Origin: Rhizaria sp. SCN 62-66
Taxonomy: Eukaryota > Rhizaria, unplaced
Direction: 5' to 3'
NCBI GenBank assembly: GCA_001724265.1
Contig: MEDY01000015.1
Coordinates: 62,001 to 126,000, forward strand
Length of the DNA: 64,000 nucleotides
Shown piece by piece: positions 41,635 to 52,888 of this stretch (within the stretch, counting starts at the first letter, position 1; every line of letters starts with the position of its first letter). Both the position numbers and the translations under genes were made by a program. A model generated the notes under the pieces. That model made no database searches and was not told where the DNA came from. It saw only the letters and a list, made by a program, of their open reading frames with translations.

Positions 41635-44600
41635 CCGCCGGAGGTGGTGTGGCTGAACACGGCTGTGGGGCTCGTCAGAGACATCACGGCCCCGCCGCCG
41701 GCGCCAGAGGTGCTGCCGCCGGCCGCGTTTGCGGAGAAGCCGGGGCCAGGGCTGGTTGTGTTGTTGACACGCAGAGACAACTGCAGCTGACGCGGCGGCA
41801 GCTGTTGTGACTGAAACTGCTGCGATTGGGCGGCCAGCGGCAGAGCTGTTGGGGTTTGTTGGTGCGATCGTAAAGGCGACTGCGGCAGCTGCGGCTGAGC
41901 ATGCTGTGACTGAGCATGCTGTAGCTGGGCTTGCTGTGGCCTGGCCGCGGCGCCGCTCGGTCCTGGCGCTGCGCCTGCGCTGTTCGTAGTCGTGAGTACA
42001 GTCGGCGCAGGTGCAGGAGCAGTGACTGCAGTCACGGTAGCCGTGGCAGCGCGGGGCCGTGCCGCGTTGAGCGCGGCATTGAGCGCGCTTGGAGTGAGAC
42101 GGCCGCTCGTCAGCTCAAACGGCAATGACAGGGACTGCTGCTGCTGCTGCTGCTGATGCTGCTGCTGTTGTTGCTGTTGCAGAGGCTGGGACAGCAAGAA
42201 CTGTCCGTGCGACAGCGGCGGCGGCGACTGCGGTTGCAAGTTGTGTGACTGTGAGCGTGCCAGTGTGTGCGTCGGAATTGCTCCGGCAGCAAATGGGGGC
42301 GATGATTGCACTTCTGGCGCAGTCTGTTGCTGCTGTTGCGGCGCACGAGAGCCAGTTTGAGCGCCCATGCCCGAGTTTCCCGCATTGTTGGTGGTGTTGT
42401 TGTTGTGGGTCGCTGAAGCAGTGTAGCCCGCGCCGACCCGTTGCTGCTGCAGGTGTTGCTGACTGAAGCGCGGCCGAGGCAGCACCTGCAAACGCGGCTG
42501 CTGCTGCTGCTGCTGTTGCTGCTGCTGTTGCTGCTGCTGTTGCTGCTGCTGGTGCTGCTGGGAGGCTGGCGCTTGTGTGGCTGCAGACTGCGGCTCAGAG
42601 TCTGCCATAGCCACACACCCGCCGCCGCCACTTGAATTGCCACTGTGACGTTGATACTGTTGTTGATGCTGCTGTTGCTGTTGCTGCTGCTGCTGCTGCG
42701 GGTGTTGCTGGTAGTGTTGCTGCAGCTGATGAGGGCGGTGTGGACTCGGTGTCTGCGACGACTGCGCCGAGTGCGCTGCAGATGACGCGGCTGAGGGTGC
42801 CGCAGACTGCGCAGATGAGTGTGCAGCAGAGTGTAGTACCGAAGGGACCACTGAGTGCACTGCTGATGACTGGGCTGAAGGCTGGGCAGACGGCATCTGT
42901 GACACCTGACGGGGCTGCGACGGCATCTGCGACTGTGACGGATGCTGTAGCTGCGCCTGGGCCTGCGCCTGCGCCCGAGGCTGAGACAGTTGTGTCTTGC
43001 CTCGGGACTGCGAATGCTGCTGATGTTGTGACTGGAACTGCGAGCGCGGCTGCGCCAGTGTTGTCTCTACGGGTGGCGACGACTCCCTCGCCTCGGCAGC
43101 TGCGTGCACTTGTGTTGCGTCATCGCCGTGATTGCTATTTCCATTGTCATTGCTGATGGAACTGAGGACTGCTCTCGGCGACGCGGCTCGCTTGCGCCCG
43201 CGTCTCACTGCTCCGCCGCCACCGCCGCCGCCACCGCTGCTCGCGGTCACTGACTCGTGGCCCGCAGTCCCTGCGGGCGGCGGCGGCGACGACGACGACA
43301 GCGCAGGTGCGGCCGCAGTCGTAATTGGCGCGGTCGCAACCATGGCGGGCACTGCCTGTGACGCAGTGGCCGACGGCGGCAGCGGAGGAAGCAACGCGAC
43401 AGTGTCAGCGTCCGACGCCGCACTGACCGACGGCTGGGAGACGCCGCTCGCGCCTGAGATGGCTGCCGACGATGGCTCTGAGGACGGGGCACTTAGACTG
43501 TGCGCCGCAGCACTTACATGGCTCCAGCCGGTGGCAGTGAGATTCTTCGGGGTACCTAGTCGCGAGGGCAGGTGCACGTGGTCATCGCTTATACTGCTAC
43601 TCGCACTGATTGCGTCATGGCCTGTGCTCAAGAGAGCGATGTGGTTGATCTGGTGATGATGATCGTGTGTGTCATGTGTACTGTGTGTACCGTGTGTTCC
43701 ATGTTCACTTTCGGCACTCGCGTCGGTCATCGGCTGCTGTTGCTGCTGTTGCTGTTGTTGTTGTTGGTACTTCTGAGCTTGAGACCGCGTCTGTCGAGCC
43801 TTAGGCTGCTGCTGCTGCGGCGGCGGCGGCGGCGGCTCCTGCGTCTGCTGCTGCTGTAGCTGCAGCTGCTGCTGCAGCAGCTGCTGTTGCGTATGCGGCT
43901 GCGTCTGTGAACGCGTCTTATGAGGTGACTGCACCAGAGTCTGAGCCTGTTGAGTCTGAACCTCTGACTGCACTGGCGCCTGCGACTGCAGCCGCAGGCG
44001 CTGAGACGAGCGGCTTAACATACCGTGGACTGTGTTGCTGTCGGCGGCCGCGCTGTCGTCGTGCTCCTGGTGGTACTGCTCAGCCTTTGCGTCGGTTGAG
44101 CTGTCACGGTACGCCTCTGCGCGAGAACCAGTGCCGATGCCCGGGTAGCTGCTCTCTCTCTCGTAGGCGTGATTCGTGGTGGTGAGATGTGACCGCTCTC
44201 CGGTTAGAACACGTGCGTAACCACCGCGTGTACTGCCACGACCCGCAACGCCGCTTGACACTGCAGGCTCGCCGGTTGCAGCCGAAGTCGCAGTCGTTGC
44301 TGCTGGTGGTGGTGGTGTTGTTGTTGTTGTTGCAGCTGTTGAGAGAGGCGGCGGTGCCGGTGCAAGGGCCGAAGGCGCGGCTGACGCGGAGACTGAGCCG
44401 GGGGCTGATGGCGCCGCTGACACGCGCGCGGAGGTAGGGGCGGAGCTCGGGGCTGAGGTGGGAGCTGAGCCTGGGGTTGAGCCAGAGCCAGAACCAGAAC
44501 CAGAACCAGAACCAGCAGCGGCAGCGTTTAAACCAGAGCCGGCAGCGGTGCCAGGGCCAGTGATGAGGCCTGAGCCAGAGGCGGTGGAGCTGAGGGGCTC

Positions 44601-44720
44601 TGGGGGCAGAGGGAGGTGGCCGAGCTTGCTTGTGACGAGTTTACTTGTTGAAGTCTTGATGTCGTCACTCGTGAGTGTGTTTGTGTTGTTGCTGCTAGTA
44701 GGGTAGGCTCGTGATTTCAT
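38025..44720 (-). CDS. Giant Q-rich GATA-type zinc-finger protein
   Basis: Exons 39033-44720, 38616-38810 and 38025-38465 give 2,107 residues. Exon 1 (1,896 residues) is almost wholly low complexity with many Gln runs, a 15-plus Gly run and Ser/Thr/Ala repeats. Exon 2 is a self-contained 65-residue module: CEAC, 17 residues, CNAC with SYWREAW and LCNACALRYKKR, which is the GATA finger pattern C-x2-C-x17-C-x2-C. A second Cys4 knuckle follows at once, CNRC then CPRC 13 residues later. Exon 3 is acidic and Ser/Ala-rich, ending in EEEEDYDL. A nuclear DNA-binding factor with prion-like Gln-rich regions is inferred. Both junctions are phase 0 with donors GTACGT and GTACGC. Confidence 0.85.
38272..38316 (-). 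repeat. 6-bp coding microsatellite (Ser-Ala repeats)
   Basis: About seven tandem CTCGCG units, with one CTCGCA variant, encode alternating Ser-Ala in exon 3 of the GATA gene. Likely length-polymorphic. Confidence 0.8.
41589..41640 (-). repeat. CCG triplet tract encoding poly-glycine
   Basis: Near-pure CCG repeat with one CCA interruption encodes a glycine run of about 17 on the minus strand in the GATA gene. The strand-pure triplet could be unstable. Confidence 0.85.
42497..42559 (-). repeat. CAG/CAA tract encoding poly-glutamine
   Basis: CTG/TTG triplets on the + strand encode about 20 consecutive Gln on the minus strand. CAA interruptions are scattered through it. Further Gln runs occur near 42129-42180, 42661-42720 and 43735-43770. 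Confidence 0.85.
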
Positions 44721-46019
44721 ACTAGCCGTGGGTTATCAGGCACGCAGGCACGGCTAGCACTCGCAGGCAAGAGCTAACGCCGCTGTGAGTGAGTCTGCAA
44801 GTGCGAGAGCAAGCGAGCGTGAACGCGAGTGACTTGGAGAGGGCGAGTTGTGACTAAGCCAAAATCACTAGAAGTCGCCTCACAGACTGAGCGCGGACAA
44901 GGCACTGCAGATAGCTGCCTGTTATGAGTCTGAAACGTAACAAACTTCAGAGCTGGCGGCGTAAGAGCTCTTAGAGGGACGTTTTTGATGCTAGAGAGAT
45001 GCTTTGAGAGCAAATAATGGTCTGTCGAGATTTCGGACTTGAAGGAAGTACCAACACGTTACACAGGATATAGCGCGCTGATTACACACTGCACAGACAA
45101 ACTGCGCGCGCTGGGGTGTGCCTGCAACGGAAAAGAAGGAAACATGAAATGACAAAGTTATTTTCAAATGAGCTCGTGATATTGAGAGGATAATGTGTGC
45201 TTAGAACATGCAAGTGACTGTCAGAAGGAGCAGGAGCCGCGAATGACTCATTTGACATAAACACACATACAATTAACGCATGATTGTAAATAAAAGAGTC
45301 ATTGAACGCAATTGTGCTAGTGGTCGTGTCGTAATGCAAGTTGTAAGGACGAAATATGGTGCACTTCGCACATTTCTTGACTCCGCAAGAAGGGACAGAA
45401 GGTGAGGGCACTCAAGCGTTGTTCGTCAGCATATCCTTGTGATAATAGAGATTCGAACTCAAATAATCCCACTAAACAATGTTCAATACAAATGTTGCCA
45501 AAGTTTCGTGGTTGTTTCGGCTCCATATGTTGATAATGTGGGGCAGCTGAAGAAAATGTAGTCGGCAAGAGACTAGCGCTTCTGAGGCCGCAAACTATTT
45601 TCGCAGGTGTCGAATTCGATGAAGTTTGTCCCTATCATCGTGATATTAAATTTGAAAGCTGGTCCCCGTATAAGTTTAATACTGAAAACAGGGATCTATC
45701 GCTAATCAATGATCTAGAGGCCCTAGAACAAGTTGTTTTTCGCACTCACCTTCCCGCCACTTGCAGTCTCAGTGACCGCCACAAACGGCTCCCAAAACTT
45801 GAAAAAATTGTACATCGTCGCTGAACAAGGACACAATTGCGATAATAAAATGTAAATGTATTTATCTATAGAACAAAAACACTGTATATATAACGTACTG
45901 GCCTGACTTACTCACTACCCCGTAGATATCCCTCCCCCTTCTGCTTCCACTCAGTCGGAGTTCTCAGACAAGTGTTGCTCGTAGGCATCACCGCGCATAC
46001 GCACGCAGCTTCGGCGCAT
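44721..46019. other. Long spacer between U2AF and the GATA gene
   Basis: About 1.3 kb. The part next to the GATA gene includes AGGATATAGCGC near 45066, about 350 bases upstream of its ATG. The part next to U2AF contains possible small exons described separately. The middle is AT-rich without recognised features. Confidence 0.45.
45750..45988 (-). CDS. Possible small multi-exon gene (tentative exons)
   Basis: Two GC-richer open segments stand out of the AT-rich spacer. Segment a (45919-45988) starts with ATG and ends TEWKQKGEGYLR plus one base at a GTAGTG donor. Segment b (45750-45820) starts after GTTCAG and reads TMYNFFKFWEPFVAVTETA, ending GGK at a GTGAGT donor. They join in phase. The next exon is uncertain; a pyrimidine-rich acceptor TTTTCCGTTGCAG at about 45122 is one candidate. 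Neither donor fits the local GTACGT consensus, and no family is recognised. Segment b could instead be a start exon on its own, since it contains an ATG at 45815. Treat as a hypothesis. Confidence 0.22.
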
Positions 46020-48162
46020 TCAGAACATGTCAGCAAGCCACATCGCCTCGGGCACGTAGTCGACGCGCACAATCTTCTGCGCAAATTGGCGGCCATGCAT
46101 CCACTTGGCCGTCTCAGCCGCTCCCTCAACACTGGTGAAGGCGATGTAGATAACATCCCCGCGCGCCTTGATGGTCTCCACGCGGCCCCACTTCTCTGCC
46201 TCCTCGCGCGTCTCGGCCATGATGTCGTCGTACTCGGCCTCCAGCTCCTCCACGGTCACCATGTTGCGCAGAGACAGGATCCGCGACGTGGGAGGGCCCA
46301 GCGGCGCCAAACCCCCGGGACCCGTGGCACCAGGCATCGCACCACTACCACCACCAGCAGCAGCAGCAGCAGCGTCAGGGGCACCGGGGAAGGGGAAACC
46401 CCCGCCGGGCGTTGGCATCATCATGCCGGGCATCCCCGGTCCAGGCATCATACCCGGCATGCCACCACCAACGCCGCCAAACGGGGCGTTATAGCCGCCC
46501 ATAGGGGCGGCGTTGGCGGGCGGCGGCAGCGGCGCGGGCGGCTGGCCGGCGACCGAGCACGTCACGCGGCGGCCCCCGACCTCGAACCCGTGGAGGACAG
46601 TGAGCGCGCGCGGCGTGAGTGACTCATCTTGGTAGCAGAAAAAGGCGAAACGGCGCTGTCCGTCTGGGGACGTGACGACCTTAAAGCCTGACAAGGCACC
46701 GATGGACTCGAGAACGCGCTGTACGTCCGCCTCGGAGAGGTCGTGGGGGATGTTGCCCAGGTAGAGCTTGTTCGGGCCGTTAGGCACGTGCGTCGTGATG
46801 CCGCCGGGACCCATGGGGGCGTTGGCGTTGTTGTTGTTCGAGTTGTTGCTGCCGCCCGCATTGCCGCCCAGGTTGGCGACGGAGGACGTCGTGGGCATGC
46901 CGCCGCAGCGCGTGAAGTCCGTCCGCGGCGGGTTCGCGCGGTACCACTCCGTCGTCTCCTTCGCGGGCTTCACGCGCAGCGTGAGCGTGCGACCGCCGCG
47001 CAGCTCGGCGACGACGCCGTCCAGTGCAAACGCGCGCTCGGCGTCGTCGCGCTCGGCCAGCTCGACAAACGCGAAGGTGCCCATGTGCTTGACCGCGGTG
47101 ACGGCGGGGCGGGAGGACGGCGGGCGGTCGTCGAAGGTCGGGAGAAGCTGGTTGAGGGCATCCTCGATGTCGCTCGCGGGGAGCTCCTGTTGTTGAGAAA
47201 GCAACAAACAGAAAACAACGGATATTGCACAAGATAGATGAGATACATACGATGATGTCAATATGAAGTATAAAATGTGAATACATACAAACACATCAAA
47301 AGATATTCAAATGTGATACATTTCTGCGAAGATATCGACATACGTTCGAGACGTTACCGACGTAGACACGACGGAAGTTAATCCCGCCTGGTCGGTTGGG
47401 GTTGCCCCCGTAGCTGCTGCTGTGGCCGCCCTGTCCCTGTCCGTGGCTCTGGCCGTAGGACGACTGCTCGCCAGAGTAACCGCCGAAGCCGCCAAACTGG
47501 CCCTGGCCCTGCTGCTGCAGCGGCTGCTGTTGCTGCTGTTGACCGACGGGGAGGCCCTGGTTCGCTAGCAGCTGCTGCAGCGCGGTGTCAGCGCTGCCGC
47601 CGCCCATAAGCGCGTTAAGGTCAATCCCGGCGTCGTCCGCGCCGTACCCGCCCGCGCCGGCGCTGCTGCCGCCACGGCCACCGCCGCGGGGGCCGTCGGC
47701 GTTGCTGACGCCGCCGCCGAAGGAGGTGGAGCCGATGCTCTGGAGGAAATACTCCTGCTGCCGGATCAGGTCCTCGGTCGTCGGCAGCACATCCCACAGC
47801 GTCGGCTGCGGAACGCCCGGCGGGCGCTTGCTGTCGTCGTAGCCGAAGTCGCGGCGCTTGGCCGTGGGCTCGACGTTGCCGACAACACCTTCGCGGTGTG
47901 CTGCGCTGCTACCGCCGCCGCCACCGCCGCCGTGGCCGCCGCCGTGACCGCCAGGGCCGCGACGGCGCCGGTTACCGCCGCCACCGCCGCTACCACCGTG
48001 GTGATCGTGCTGGTCGCGGAAGCCGCCGTGGCGATTGGGCTCGCGCTCGGCGGGGCGGGAGACGGCAGAGGAGTCGCCGCCCTCGAGGTGGTGCAGCCCC
48101 AGGGAGGACATGCGCTCCGGGTTGATGTAGGAGCGGAAGGAGGAGGATCCTTCGCTCGACAT
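46020..48162 (-). CDS. U2AF2: U2AF large subunit (U2AF65-like splicing factor)
   Basis: Exons 47344-48162 and 46020-47186 give 661 residues. The intron (donor GTATGT) splits RRM1 between VYVGNVSN and ELPASDIEDAL. RRM1 (about 265-345) has TFAFVELAERDDAERAFALDG. RRM2 (about 411-486) has KLYLGNIPHDLSEADV and RRFAFFCYQDE. The C-terminal UHM (about 565-661) has SRILSLRNMV, EAEYDDIMAETREEAEKWG, DVIYIAFTSVEGA and the closing RQFAQKIVRVDYVPE. The protein binds the 3' splice-site pyrimidine tract with U2AF35 and recruits U2 snRNP. A Trp in PTLWDVLP marks the U2AF35-binding ligand motif. The N-terminus is Gly/His/Arg- and Gln-rich with no classical RS domain. It lies head-to-head with VPS11. Confidence 0.93.
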
Positions 48163-48840
48163 CGGATCTAGTTCGTGTAACAGGCACGCAACAATTAAAT
48201 GCAAATGATAACAGAGATTGGGTGAGGGGGGCAAAGAGCGATTGCGAAAGAGGGGCATGGGTTTAACTGGGTCAGAGGGCCGAAAAGGTCTGGGATCTCG
48301 GTGGGTTCCCGAAGGATTGAAAGACTTTAAAATAAGGGATAAAGCGAGGCCGGCATAAAATTGCGGTTGAGAAGACGGTGTGTTGCTCTGTCGGAAACTA
48401 GATAGAGAGCCAGCTTTGAAAACTGAGCTGGGAATCAATCCGTTGTTCATCGCGCAGTCGCGCCAGTCGAGGGCCGAAAAAAAAACTCGATGGTTTGGAG
48501 TGAGACGTATCTGAACCGACCCAATATAGCGCACATCTCACTCTCTTCAGCGTCACTTGCAGTTTAATTAAGGCAACTGTGAGACTGTTTGCGCGTTTAT
48601 TGTGCAATTAAGTTTTCATACCCAGCAGTCGGATCTCGACCCTCGGATTTCTTCGAGATGAAAGCAGTCGACGATGCCTCCACACGCGAGCTCACTCTTT
48701 CCTCTCCCCCACTTTGTATCGGTCTTAACCACAGCTCTAGCACTCAAGCACCACGCCGCACGTTTGAAAGTTGTCTACCCTCGTAGCACCTACAGTGACA
48801 ACTTCCCTTGCGCAGGGTAACAGCTTCCCCCAGCACACAA
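48163..48840. other. Divergent promoter spacer (U2AF / VPS11)
   Basis: About 680 bases between head-to-head genes. It contains AACCGA at 48513-48518, then CCAATATAGCGCACATCT ending at 48538, and CGACGA at 48669-48674. The VPS11 leader probably occupies the right end up to the GTACGT donor at 48842. Confidence 0.5.
48526..48538. promoter_or_regulatory. Shared intergenic motif, copy 2, in a CCAAT context
   Basis: ATAGCGCACATCT, identical to 28192-28204, here preceded by CCAAT and by AACCGA. It lies about 365 bases upstream of the U2AF ATG. The U2AF coding strand reads GCGCTATATTGG, which resembles a TATA-like element beside an inverted CCAAT box. Confidence 0.3.
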
Positions 48841-51800
48841 TGTACGTTGTTCCCAACCATTTCTCTTCTTATGTCGTCGATCACCAACTTATCCAACTTC
48901 AAGCAGCACAATACGATAACATTCTCACAATCCCACTCTCTCTGCTTTTGTGCGTGTTTTGTGTCTGTGCATGTACAGGGGCTTCCAGTGGCGCCGTCTG
49001 CAATTCTTCGAGCGCGAGCTCATGCAGGACCCGGAAATCACTCCGATCGCCGCCCAGCCCTCTTCCACCGCGCCCTCCGCGCGTGCGCCGGCCCCCGTGC
49101 GCCTGTTTCGCTCTTTCAAGCCCACCTGCAGCTCCTCCGGCCGCGGCTCGCTCGTCTTCGGCGACGACAAGGGCATGGTCCGCGTTCTCGACCGCGCTCT
49201 CGCGGTCACCGCATTCCAGGCCTACGACGGCCGCGTGCTCGACGTCAAGCAGCTCAAGCGCTCCAACGTCATCGCCACACTCGGTATCGACTCTGGCGTC
49301 GCCGACGCAAGCATCAAGCTCTGGCGCTTCGACCTGGCAGACACCCGCGACGGTGCCTCCGCCGGCGCCCCTGTTTGCGCCAAGACGATCCGCCTCTTCG
49401 CCTCAGCTGCCGGCGCCAGCGAGCCGTTGCGGTTTGCGCTGCTCGAGGACTTCACGCAGGCCGCGGTCGCGCTCGCAGACGGGTCTGTGCTGATCGCAAC
49501 GGCGCCGAACCTGCTCCGCGACCGCACGCAGACACTTGCCACAGTCATTAAGGTACGCAATGCGATCCACGACTAAAACAAAACTCGGTAGCAAGACGAC
49601 GAACTGGTTTCAATTTAAGATCATGGTAGATCAATATATATTCGTCATAACGATGTAGACCACGTGTTTTTGTTTTTGAATTGCTCTGTAATGCTTGAAA
49701 TATCGTCTCACATTCACAATCACTTGTTTCTTACCGAACGACTGACTCTTGCGTAGGCTGGCGGTCCCGTCGCGACGAACCTCGTCTTCAAAGAGGACCC
49801 GCGCCTCCCGTCCCTCTTCGTCGTCACCGCGAGCACGGTCTCCGTGCTGTTTGTGTCCCGCCGCGAAGCCCACGTCAAGCTCATCGACTCCGCGGTCGGC
49901 GCCGGTCCACACTGCGCGTGCTTGACCGAGTCGAAGCAGCTTGTCGTCGGCGGCGACGCCGTGTTCTTCTACGAGCAGGAGGAGCGGTCTACATGTTACG
50001 GGCTGTCCGAGGCCAAGCGCCAGATGCTGTGGCTGAACGGGTATCTCATCGTCATCGGCCCCGACGAGGTGCCGGTTGACGCCCCGCCGCGCGATGTCAT
50101 TACCATTTACGACCTCAAGAACAAGCTCGTGGCCTACGTCGCCAAGCTTGACCCCGTCGTGCACGCCGTCATTGAGTGGAACGCGCTGCACGTGCTCACG
50201 GCCAAGGGCCAGCTCCTGCGCTTCAGCGAGCTCGACATGAGCGGCAAGATGGATATGTTGTTCAAGAAGTCGCTTTTCCTTGTCGCCATTGCCCTCGCCA
50301 AGTCGCAGTCTTCGGACCCCGGCTACGTGCTGCGCATCTACCACCAGTACGGCGACCACCTCTACGCCAAGGGCGACTACGACGGCGCCGTCACGCAGTA
50401 CATCGAGACGATCCCGCGCATCGAGCCCTCGAACATCATCAAGAAGTTCCTCGAGCCCCAGCGCATCCGTGACCTGACCCGCTACCTCAGTGCACTCCAC
50501 GACGCCGGCCGCGCTTCCGCGGGTCACGTGCTGCTGCTGCTCAGCTGCTACGCACAGCTTAAGGCCACCCGCGAGCTCACCCGTTTCGCGGCTTCCCCGG
50601 CGCCCGCTGGCATCGACCGCGACTCCACCGCGCGCGTGCTGTTGTCCTCGGGCCACACGCTGCATGCGCTGCGGTTTGCGCAGGTGCACGGCATGGACAC
50701 GCTCTATCTCAGCATCCTCGCGGGCGCCATTGACGCGGCGGCCGCCACCGGCACGAGCAGCTGCGCCGTCACCGTCATCCCTCCTGTGGCCAGCGATGGG
50801 CACAGCGATGGGCACAGCGGCGCAGTCGTGCCCGCCGCCGCGACGACCGCTGCCGCCAGCGCCGGCGCCGGCGGGAACGCAGACGTTGTCGCGGCGCTGC
50901 AGCACCTCGGTGGCCCGCTCGCCGTCATGGTCCGCTTCATCTCGTCGCTCTCGGCCGCCGCCGCGGCTCAGGCGCTGCTGACTCACGGCGCCCTGCTTGC
51001 GCGGCCCCCTGCGGGCAGCGCTGCCACTGCCGCGTTTGACGGGCTGCTCGAGCTCTGCTTACGCCTGTGCACGCGCTGGGAGCCGCTGCCGCCGCCGCCG
51101 CTGCCGCGTCTCCCCGAGGAGGAAGACCGCGAGTATGCCGCCGCCACGGCGCGCTTCCACTCGCAGGCGCAGGACGCCGCGACCGCCGCTGCCGCTGCCG
51201 CCGCCGTGGCCGCGACGCCCGCGGCCGGGGAGGGCGGGGCGCGGGACCCGCTCCTGCTGGCGCCGTTGTTCGTAGCGCAGCCGCTCGTGCTTGAGCGGTT
51301 TTACGAGAGTCTGCTGGCATTTGACGTCGGCCAGTGCAACGGCACGCTGCTCGCGCCCGCGGTGCTGTCGGCGCTGCTCGAGGTGTATCTGTCGATCAAC
51401 AAGGACGCCGCGAGTGGGGCCAGCGCGGGGGCCGTCTCCAGCTCTTCCGTCGTCCCTGTCGGCGGTGCGGGCGCGGGCGCGGGTGACGACGACGGCGGCG
51501 TGGTAGGCGCCCGTGAGAGTCAGATCATGACACTGTTGCGCACACAGAGCCACCGGCTGGATCTGGCGCAGGCGCTGGTGCTGTGCGAGGCGATGGAGTT
51601 CGAGAAGGGCCTGCTGTATCTCTACACCAAGATGGAGCGGTACCAGGACGTCATCCACCACTACGTACGTCTACTTCACTCCATATCTAACAACTCATAT
51701 CTTATTTGCGTTTACAATATCTATTTTAACGGTAACTCTTTAATATCTAACTATTTATTTCGTCCTACCTCTGAACTCATCAATCTCATCTCTCTATCTC

Positions 51801-52493
51801 AATTCCAATGATTTTTGTCATCTACACCTTTAGATGGAGCGCGGCCAGCACGCGAAGCTGATCAAGACGTGCCGCCGCTACGGCGACGTCGACTCGTCCC
51901 TGTGGACCGCGGCCCTTGTGCACTTCGCCTCGCAAGAGGGCGCGTTCGAGGAAGAGCTCTCGATCGTGCTGGACAGCATCACCCAGCAGGGTCTCATGGC
52001 TCCACTCGTCATCTTGCAGCTCCTCGCGCGGTCGCCGACCAAGCCAATTGCGGTTGTGCGGCCCTTCCTGCTCCGCGCGCTGCAGGAGGAGGCCCGCGTG
52101 GCGGCCGAGGACCAGCGCGAGACGGAGCGCTACGACGCCGACACGCGCGACATGCGTCTGGAACTCGAGACCGTGCGTACCCGCGCGACCATCTTCAAGG
52201 AGGTCGACTGCAACCGGTGCTCGTCCACACTCACGCTGCCCGCGGTGCATTTCCTCTGCATGCACTCGTTCCACCTCCAGTGCGTGGCCGACACCACCGA
52301 GAAAGAGTGCCCCATCTGCGCGCCTGAGCACCGAAAGATCCGCAATCTTAAGGAGTCGTTGCGCCGGTCCGCCAAGCAGCATGACAAATTCTTCAAGCAG
52401 CTTGAAGACTCGCACGACGGTTTTGCCACGGTTGCGGACTACTTTGGCCGCGGTGCGTTCGACCACTTGAATGACCACAATGGCCACGAGTGA
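48840..52493 (+). CDS. VPS11: VPS11, core HOPS/CORVET tethering subunit
   Basis: Model: AT at 48840-48841, then exons 48979-49552, 49757-51664 and 51834-52493, giving 1,047 residues. The N-terminus FQWRRLQFFERELM and SSGRGSLVFGDDKG match VPS11, followed by a beta-propeller. The alpha-solenoid has LFKKSLFLVAIALAKSQ, YGDHLYAKGDYDGAV and EPSNIIKKFLEPQRI. The C-terminal RING-H2 reads CNRC, FLCMHSFHLQC and CPIC, then YFGRGAFDHL as in animals. Low-complexity Ala-rich insertions lie at about residues 430-480 and 580-600. It functions at endosomes and vacuoles in membrane tethering. An alternative start needing no first intron is the ATG at 48971, adding MYR before GFQW. Remaining introns use GTACGC and GTACGT donors. 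Confidence 0.95.
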
Positions 52494-52888
52494 GCAACCA
52501 AACGCCGCGTGCAAAGAGATTGCTGTGATGTTTTCACATGAGTCATATTTTGTTAAGGCTAGGGCCGAATGAGGTCATTCTGTTTACATAATTGTTTATA
52601 TTGTTGTTGTAGTATTCCATACAGATTATAGTTATTGTTTTACAAGCATGTAGTTCAACAAGTAGCATTATCGAACTTGACATAATCGAACTTGATGTGG
52701 AGTGTTACGCATGAATTGAAAATCAACAATATGGTTTGTATGTAATCTTACGATCGCCAAAACCACAAATCATATCTCTTATTATGTCCGTAATCCGTGT
52801 TTTTTGATTCCAAACTCGTCAACAGGCCATGAATTGGCGATCCGAGTTCGGTTGGAAAAGTTCAACATGACGCAAGATAAGACATGCT
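52494..52888. other. Convergent spacer (VPS11 / IFT122)
   Basis: AT-rich 395 bases between the 3' ends of VPS11 and IFT122. A direct repeat TCGAACTTGA near 52673 and 52687 is the only pattern noticed. Confidence 0.55.

Noticed and set aside
41589-42559. Tandem triplet tracts as a CRISPR or satellite array
   Set aside because: They are in-frame homopolymer codon runs (Gly, Gln) inside one gene, without spacers.
45440-45470. GATTCGAACTC resembling a tRNA T-loop
   Set aside because: No matching acceptor, D or anticodon stems could be drawn around it.
49631-50986. 451-codon minus-strand frame over VPS11
   Set aside because: Runs antisense through a well-aligned VPS11 exon and intron; no recognisable domain.
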